This document shows, one piece after another, positions 59,423-64,000 of a stretch of 64,000 nucleotides of DNA. The first letter of the stretch is position 1, and every line of letters begins with the position of its first letter. A program made the position numbers and the translations under genes. Below the pieces are notes generated by a model. That model was not told the DNA's origin and did no database searches. It worked only from the letters and a program-made list of their open reading frames with translations. This DNA comes from Brachybacterium ginsengisoli (GTDB taxonomy: Bacteria; Actinomycetota; Actinomycetes; Actinomycetales; Dermabacteraceae), in contig NZ_CP023564.1 of NCBI RefSeq assembly GCF_002407065.1, positions 1,922,001 through 1,986,000 of the forward strand, read 5' to 3'.

Positions 59423-60217
59423 ATGTCCGTCGCAGCAGCAGCCCTGAACGATGTCACCGTCCGCCGCAGCGGGACCCCGATCCTCGATGCGGTGTCGCTC
59501 GAGGTGGGGGAGGGGGAGCGCTGGGCGGTCCTCGGCCCCAACGGCGCCGGCAAGTCCACCCTGGTGCGCCTCCTCTCGGCCCGCCTGCACCCCACGGCGG
59601 GCACCGTCCACATCCTCGGCGAGCAGCTCGGCAAGGTCGACATCTTCGAGCTGCGGCCCCTGATCGGCCTGGCCAGCCAGGAGCTCGCCGACACCATCCC
59701 GGTCGAGGAGACCGCGGAGAACGTTGTGGTCACCGCCGGGTACGGCGTCGTCGGCCGCTGGCGCGAGGAGTACGACGACCTCGACCTCGACCGCGCCCGC
59801 ACCCTGCTGGCCGCCTTCGGCGTGGGAGATCTCGCCCAGCGCATGTTCGGCACCCTCTCCACCGGCGAGCGCAAGCGCGTCCTCGCCGCCCGCGCCCTGA
59901 TGACCGATCCCGAGCTGCTGCTGCTCGACGAGCCGGCCGCCGGCCTGGACCTGGGCGGGCGCGAGTCCCTCGTGCGCACCCTGGGCCGGCTCGCGAAGGA
60001 TCCCGCGACCCCCGTGACCGTTCTGGTCACCCACCACGTCGAGGAGATCCCGCCGGGCTACACCCACGTGGCGCTGCTGCGCGATGGGCACGTGATGGCC
60101 GCCGGGCCGATCGGCGAGACCCTCACCTCCCAGAACCTCACCCGCACCTTCGGGCTGCCGCTGGTGGTCGAGCAGCGCGGGGAGCGCTTCACCGCCCGCT
60201 CGCTCTCGCTGAGCTGA
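59423..60217 (+). CDS. ABC transporter-type ATP-binding protein
   Basis: ATPase subunit of the iron-molybdate/ModF-like type. Walker A GPNGAGKST (about 39-47), Q-loop SQELADTIPVEET, signature LSTGERKRV, Walker B LLLLDEPAAGLD, H-loop VTHHVEEI. Length is 264 residues. HHVEEIPPGYTHVALLRDG is typical of a group of solitary actinobacterial ABC ATPases related to PhrA/ModF; no permease gene is adjacent, so the partner is unknown or it works without one. Next gene is a methyltransferase eight bases away. Confidence 0.85.
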   Translation: MSVAAAALNDVTVRRSGTPILDAVSLEVGEGERWAVLGPNGAGKSTLVRLLSARLHPTAGTVHILGEQLGKVDIFELRPLIGLASQELADTIPVEETAENVVVTAGYGVVGRWREEYDDLDLDRARTLLAAFGVGDLAQRMFGTLSTGERKRVLAARALMTDPELLLLDEPAAGLDLGGRESLVRTLGRLAKDPATPVTVLVTHHVEEIPPGYTHVALLRDGHVMAAGPIGETLTSQNLTRTFGLPLVVEQRGERFTARSLSLS

Positions 60218-60224
60218 CCGCGCG

Positions 60225-61064
60225 GTGAGCACGGACGCCGCGAGCGGCTCCCAGCTGCAGCGGATCACCGACCTCGCCGATCCGGCGCTGGACGACTACC
60301 TGCGGATGACCGACGTGAAGCTGCGCTCGCGCGTCGAGGTGGAGCGCGGCCTGTTCATGGCCGAGAGCTACGAGGTGATCTCCCGCGCGATGGATGCCGG
60401 GATGGCACCGCGCTCCTTCCTCATGAGCGAGAAGTGGCTGGCGAAGTTCGCGCCGCTGTACGAGCGGTTCCCCGAGGTGCCGGTCTTCGTCGGCGCCGAG
60501 GCGCTGATCGAGCAGCTCACCGGCTTCCACCTGCATCGCGGCGCACTCGCGGCGATGCAGCGCCCGGAGCTGCCCGCAGTCGCCGATCTGCTGGGCGGGG
60601 CGCGCACCGTTGCGGTGCTCGAGGACATCGTGGACCACACCAACGTGGGCGCCATGTTCCGCTCCGCGGCGGCGCTGGGCGTCGACGCGGTGCTGGTGAC
60701 CCCGCAGTGCGCGGATCCGCTGTACCGCCGCTCCATCCGGGTCTCGATGGGCACCGTCTTCCAGGTGCCGTGGACGAGGATCCCGGCCTGGCCCGGCGAG
60801 GGCATCGAGCTGCTGCACGAGGCGGGCTTCGACGTGCTCGCGCTCGCGCTCTCCGACGGCGCCTCGCCGCTGGACCAGGTGGACCTCGGCCCCGAGCGCA
60901 AGGTCGCGCTCGTCCTCGGCGCCGAAGGTCATGGGCTGAAGCCGGCGACCCTGCGCACCGTCGACGAGCACGTGGTGATCCCGATGGCCGGGGGAGTGGA
61001 CTCCCTCAACGTCGCCGCCGCGAGCGCCGTCGTGTTCTGGCAGCGCCGCGCGATGCTCGGCTGA
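60225..61064 (+). CDS. TrmH-family RNA 2'-O-methyltransferase
   Basis: SPOUT methyltransferase of 279 residues. The N-terminal RNA-recognition part contains LTDVKLRSRVEVERGLFMAE-like sequence (MTDVKLRSRVEVERGLFMAE). Motif 1 EDIVDHTNVGAMFRSAAALG, motif 2 LVLGAEGHGLKP and motif 3 IPMAGGVDSLNVAAASAVVFW are complete. Target (rRNA or tRNA) unknown. GTG 60225 is eight bases after the ABC gene stop; no separate promoter. It is the third SpoU-type gene in this window. Confidence 0.87.
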   Translation: MSTDAASGSQLQRITDLADPALDDYLRMTDVKLRSRVEVERGLFMAESYEVISRAMDAGMAPRSFLMSEKWLAKFAPLYERFPEVPVFVGAEALIEQLTGFHLHRGALAAMQRPELPAVADLLGGARTVAVLEDIVDHTNVGAMFRSAAALGVDAVLVTPQCADPLYRRSIRVSMGTVFQVPWTRIPAWPGEGIELLHEAGFDVLALALSDGASPLDQVDLGPERKVALVLGAEGHGLKPATLRTVDEHVVIPMAGGVDSLNVAAASAVVFWQRRAMLG

Positions 61065-61090
61065 CCCGTCGTCCTCGAGCCGGATATCCT
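61061..61090 (+). promoter_or_regulatory. Promoter of the 61123 lipoprotein gene
   Basis: -35-like CTGACC (61061-61066, overlapping the upstream stop), 18-base spacer, -10 TATCCT (61085-61090). Confidence 0.45.
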
Positions 61091-61122
61091 CATCCCGACC
61101 CTGTCCCCGTCGGAGAGCTCTC

Positions 61123-61500
61123 ATGCGACGCACCCTGATCCCCGTCCTCGGCGCGACCGCCGCGCTGCTCGCCCTCACCTCCTGCAGCGGAGGTGCGGAC
61201 GCGTACTGCACCACGCTCACCGATGACTCCGCCACTGCCGCGGTCGTCTACACCACCCTCATCCCCGGGATGAACACCGTCGAGGAGGCGCAGGCCCGCC
61301 TCGACCTGGTCATCGCCGCGGAGGAGGACGTCCCCGAGGAGCTCGCCGAGGACCTCTCCACCTGGAAGGGCTACCTCGAGGGTGCTGTCCAGGACCTGGA
61401 TGCCGACCCGAATGCCGTGTTCGAGGAGGGGAACTCCGACGACGTCTCCTCCGCGGGCGATGCCCTCTTCCAGCACTACACCGGCACCTGCATGAGCTGA
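61123..61500 (+). CDS. Small secreted lipoprotein of unknown function
   Basis: 125 residues. Signal peptide RRTLIPVLGATAALLALTSC with lipobox LTSC (Cys21). The mature part is helical and acidic (VEEAQARLDLVIAAEEDVPEELAEDL), with two more cysteines (YCTT near the start and GTC at the end) that could bridge. No family recognised. GGAGAG lies seven bases before ATG 61123; its own promoter makes it a single gene. Confidence 0.7.
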   Translation: MRRTLIPVLGATAALLALTSCSGGADAYCTTLTDDSATAAVVYTTLIPGMNTVEEAQARLDLVIAAEEDVPEELAEDLSTWKGYLEGAVQDLDADPNAVFEEGNSDDVSSAGDALFQHYTGTCMS

Positions 61501-61527
61501 TCGGCGACCGCCCCGGATCAGCGTCCC

Positions 61528-61556
61528 TTGCCCGTCCGCGCTCCCGGCGCTAGCGT
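61528..61556 (+). promoter_or_regulatory. Promoter of the ankyrin gene
   Basis: -35 TTGCCC (61528-61533), 17-base spacer, -10 TAGCGT (61551-61556). Predicted start near 61563 leaves a long leader of about 125 bases. Confidence 0.5.
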
Positions 61557-61687
61557 CGGGGGTGCTGGTCAGGCAGCACCCGGTCCGCGGGAAGGGCTCA
61601 GCCCACCTGGAACGGACCCGGAGCGTGCCATGACCGCCTCCTTTCGCCCGTCGCTGCGGACATCGGGCTCCTCGAGAGGAGGTCGGC

Positions 61688-63265
61688 ATGCCGACCCGTG
61701 AACTGCCCGATCGCCCCCACCGCGACCATCTCAGGCGCCAGGCCCGCGCTCTCCAGCGTGAGGTGCGCGCAGGGCTCCCCGAGGCCGCCGTTCGTGTGAG
61801 TGAGCATCACCCCGGCCGCCCCGACGCCGATCCGTCGGATCTCCCGCTCCATGAGGCGCAGCTCGTGATCGCTCGCGAGCACGGCTTCCCCAGCTGGCCG
61901 CGCCTGATGCATCACCTCGCCGACCGCGAGGAGCACCTGTGGGATCCCGCGCGACCGCCCCAGGGCCGCGTCGAGGAGTTCTGCCGTCTCGCCTGTCTCA
62001 CCTACTCGGCCGACGACGATCCCTCGCGCCGCGCCCGCGCCCGGCAGATGCTCGCCGCAGAGCCAGGACTGGTCACAGGGAGCATCACCGCCGCCGCGGC
62101 CGCCGCCGATCTCACCGAGGTGAGCCGGCTGCTGCAGGAGGATCCCGCACGGGCCACGGAGCGCTCCGGATCGTCGGCCTGGGGCCCGCTGTTCGTGCTC
62201 GCCTACTCCCGGCTCGATCCCGACGTCGCCGAAGCACCTGTGCTGGGCATCGCCGAGGCGCTGCTCGAAGCCGGCGCCGATCCGGACGAGGGCTACCTCT
62301 GGAACGGCGGGCCCTCTGTCTTCACGGTGCTCACCGGAGTGTTCGGCGGCGGTGAGCTGGGGCCCCGACGACAGCCGGCGCACCCGCACTCCACCGCCCT
62401 GGCACGCCTGCTGCTGGAGGCGGGCGCCGACCCCGTGGACCACCAGGCGCTCTACAACCGCCAGTTCCTCCCGGCCGACGACCACCTCGAGGTGCTGCTC
62501 GAGCACGGCCTGGCCACCGGTGCGCGTCCGGGCCCGTGGCGACAGCGCCGGAGCCCGGGGCACCCGGACCACGTCAGGGCGCTGCGCATCCAGCTGCGCT
62601 GGGCGATCGAGCACGGCTTCGCGCACCGGGTCGGTCTGCTCGCCGCTCACGGGGCCGACGTGGAGTCTCCGTTCGAGGACGGCCGCACACCGGCGGAGAT
62701 CGCCCGGATGTACGGCGAGGACGACGTCACCGCGGTCCTCCAGGAGGTCGGCACGCGGCACCGCCCTGCGACCGTGGCCGCTCCATCGGTCGACGATCTC
62801 GTCGCCGCGATCTTCCGCGCCGACCGCGACGCCGTCGACGCCCTGGTCCAGGAGCACCCTCGGCTCCTGGAGATGCTGCGGGAGCAGGGGGCGAACCTCG
62901 TCCCGTGGGCCGCAGCCCGGGAGGGCCGCAGGGACAGCGTGCGCCTGCTGGTCGAGCTCGGCCTGACCGTCGACGCGCTGGGCCGCTCCGACGTCCCGGT
63001 CGACGGGGGATGGGTCCAGGAGGCCGGCTGGGGGAGGAGCGACGGGGAGCTCCGGGGGCACTCCGCCCTGCACGTCGCCGCACATCGCGGCGATGCGGAC
63101 CTGGTGCGGACCCTGCTCGATCTGGGAGCCGACCCCGAGCTGCTGGACACCGACCACCACGCGACGGCGCGGGGATGGGCCGAGCATGCCGCGGCCGACG
63201 GGGAGGACCGCAGTGCGGTCCTGGAGCTGCTGGGAGGGTTCAGCGCCGACGAGCCAGCAGGCTGA
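61688..63265 (+). CDS. Ankyrin-repeat protein
   Basis: 525 residues, cytoplasmic. The N-terminal 100 residues resemble the leader of actinobacterial ankyrin proteins (DHLRRQARALQREVRAG, EAQLVIAREHGFPSWPRLMHHL, a common opening). Repeats follow: ADLTEVSRLLQEDPAR, IAEALLEAGADPDEGYLWNG, ALARLLLEAGADPVDHQAL, VGLLAAHGADVESPFEDGRTPAEIARMYG, a central helical section, then DSVRLLVELGLTVDA and HSALHVAAHRGDADLVRTLLDLGADPELLD at the end. Protein-binding role likely; partner unknown. GAGAGGAGG precedes ATG 61688. The end overlaps the converging methyltransferase gene by 26 bases. Confidence 0.85.
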   Translation: MPTRELPDRPHRDHLRRQARALQREVRAGLPEAAVRVSEHHPGRPDADPSDLPLHEAQLVIAREHGFPSWPRLMHHLADREEHLWDPARPPQGRVEEFCRLACLTYSADDDPSRRARARQMLAAEPGLVTGSITAAAAAADLTEVSRLLQEDPARATERSGSSAWGPLFVLAYSRLDPDVAEAPVLGIAEALLEAGADPDEGYLWNGGPSVFTVLTGVFGGGELGPRRQPAHPHSTALARLLLEAGADPVDHQALYNRQFLPADDHLEVLLEHGLATGARPGPWRQRRSPGHPDHVRALRIQLRWAIEHGFAHRVGLLAAHGADVESPFEDGRTPAEIARMYGEDDVTAVLQEVGTRHRPATVAAPSVDDLVAAIFRADRDAVDALVQEHPRLLEMLREQGANLVPWAAAREGRRDSVRLLVELGLTVDALGRSDVPVDGGWVQEAGWGRSDGELRGHSALHVAAHRGDADLVRTLLDLGADPELLDTDHHATARGWAEHAAADGEDRSAVLELLGGFSADEPAG

Positions 63266-63983
63266 GCGCGTTCGGGAGCCGGCCGTCCCAGGCCGCCGCG
63301 GGCGCCTCCCCGTCCGGCTGCCAGAACGGATCGGGATGCTCCGCCAGGTGGAGCAGCTCGAATCCGGCTCCCTGGACGGTCATCACCAGCTCGGCCAGGG
63401 TGCGCTGGTGCTCGGCCGCGCCGCTCGCGGGGAAGGTGTCGTTGATGTGGCCGGCGGCGAAGTAGCTGCGGTCCTCGCGCACCCGGGCCTCGTCGGCGTC
63501 CCACGCCCACAGCGGCACCAGCGGATGTGCCTCGTAGACGAAGAGGTGCCCTCCCGGGCAGAGCAGGCGGTGCATCTCCTCCGCCCAGGCCGCGAGGTCC
63601 TCGATCCAGATCAGCGCTCCCTTGCCGGTGTAGACGAGGTCCGTCATGCCCGAGGGGAGGTCGGTGCGGGGGAGTTCGGCGACCTGGTAGCGGCAGGGGA
63701 CGGCGAGCTCGTCGGCACGGCGCTGCGCGGCCTCCGCCGCCGTCGGGCTGTAGTCGATGCCCAGCACGCTGCGGGCTCCGAGCCGCACCAGCGCGTGGTC
63801 GTCGAGTCCGTGGCCGCTCTGCGGATGCAGCACCTCCGCGCCCCGCAGCAGCGGCCCCAGCAGCTGCTCCTCGATCGGCAGCAGCCGTGCGGTGCGCGCC
63901 AGCTCGAGATGCTCGGCGTACTCCCGCACATGCTTCTGCGAGGCGTCCTCCCAGGCGCGGCGGGTGTGCTCGTGGGTGCTCAT
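63240..63983 (-). CDS. Class I SAM-dependent methyltransferase
   Basis: 247 residues. The SAM-binding motif I region is EVLHPQSGHGLDDHALVRLGA, then SVLGIDYSPTAAEAAQRRADEL (motif II acidic residue). LVYTGKGALIWIEDLAAWAEEMHRLLCPGGHLFVYEAHPLVP is the usual motif IV-V block (read here in pieces). Substrate unknown; this group is annotated as class I methyltransferase or UbiE-like. ATG 63983 lies six bases from a minus-strand TAGCCT (plus 63990-63995). It overlaps the ankyrin gene tail-to-tail. Confidence 0.85.
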   Translation of the reverse strand: MSTHEHTRRAWEDASQKHVREYAEHLELARTARLLPIEEQLLGPLLRGAEVLHPQSGHGLDDHALVRLGARSVLGIDYSPTAAEAAQRRADELAVPCRYQVAELPRTDLPSGMTDLVYTGKGALIWIEDLAAWAEEMHRLLCPGGHLFVYEAHPLVPLWAWDADEARVREDRSYFAAGHINDTFPASGAAEHQRTLAELVMTVQGAGFELLHLAEHPDPFWQPDGEAPAAAWDGRLPNALSLLARRR

Positions 63984-63989
63984 CGCGTG

Positions 63990-63995
63990 AGGCTA
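63990..63995 (-). promoter_or_regulatory. -10 element of the methyltransferase gene (leaderless type)
   Basis: Minus-strand TAGCCT, six bases, then ATG 63983. The -35 would lie at or beyond the window edge. Confidence 0.5.
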
Positions 63996-64000
63996 ACCGG

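Overview
The window is 64 kb of very GC-rich DNA from an actinobacterium, densely coding and without mobile elements. The markers are mycothiol synthesis (mshC), the Pup system (arc, dop, pup, pafA), RbpA, a polyprenol-phosphate-mannose synthase beside lnt, and ADP-glucose glycogen/maltose-1-phosphate genes. The fused pafBC gene and the block rpsD-alaS-ruvX-mltG-aroE point to the Micrococcales. Overall impression is Brachybacterium or a close Dermabacteraceae relative; this is recognition, not a database result.

Layout. 1-9.3 kb: a membrane protein cut by the window edge, pyrD, rarA, a monocistronic rpsD with its own promoter and terminator, then the tightly overlapping alaS-ruvX-mltG-aroE run. 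9.3-12.8 kb: a gene of unknown function, tRNA-Leu(GAG), two SpoU methyltransferases, an orphan prepilin peptidase, a DUF5703 gene and a very acidic small protein. 12.9-24.8 kb: uppP, mshC, a PAC2-family gene, a site-2 protease, trmI, then arc-dop-pup-pafA and two FKBP isomerases. This region is colinear with the mycobacterial proteasome region but has no prcB/prcA. 24.8-34.9 kb: a helicase-dead PriA, a DASS transporter, fmt-rsmB-rpe, an FMN riboswitch controlling a PnuC-like (RibM) carrier, hisE-hisG and a PH-domain gene. 34.9-47.3 kb: DUF3866 divergent from the fused pafBC, then tatA, tatC, a diacylglycerol-kinase-family gene, helY, a gutted amidohydrolase, lnt, the mannosyltransferase and fxsA. 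47.3-52.3 kb (minus strand): a low-complexity membrane protein with GYGQ repeats, a sister protein, SURF1, a glycerophosphodiesterase and, separately, rbpA. 52.4-64 kb: fabG-sixA, glgC-serB (minus) divergent from the maltose-1-phosphate synthase gene, an RNB exonuclease with a partner of unknown function, an ABC ATPase, a TrmH-family methyltransferase, a small lipoprotein, an ankyrin protein and a SAM methyltransferase.

Together the genes serve translation and RNA modification (S4, AlaRS, Fmt, RsmB, TrmI, TrmL), envelope assembly (MltG, UppP, Lnt, Ppm, Tat), protein tagging (Pup) with its linked DNA-damage regulator (PafBC), and reserve carbohydrate synthesis. Two things stand out. First, the Pup operon has no 20S proteasome genes and its ATPase lacks the C-terminal gate-opening motif. 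Second, at least twelve genes have a TANNNT -10 hexamer six or seven bases before the start codon, which implies leaderless mRNAs and settles several starts. Many neighbouring genes overlap by ATGA/GTGA, so translational coupling is common.
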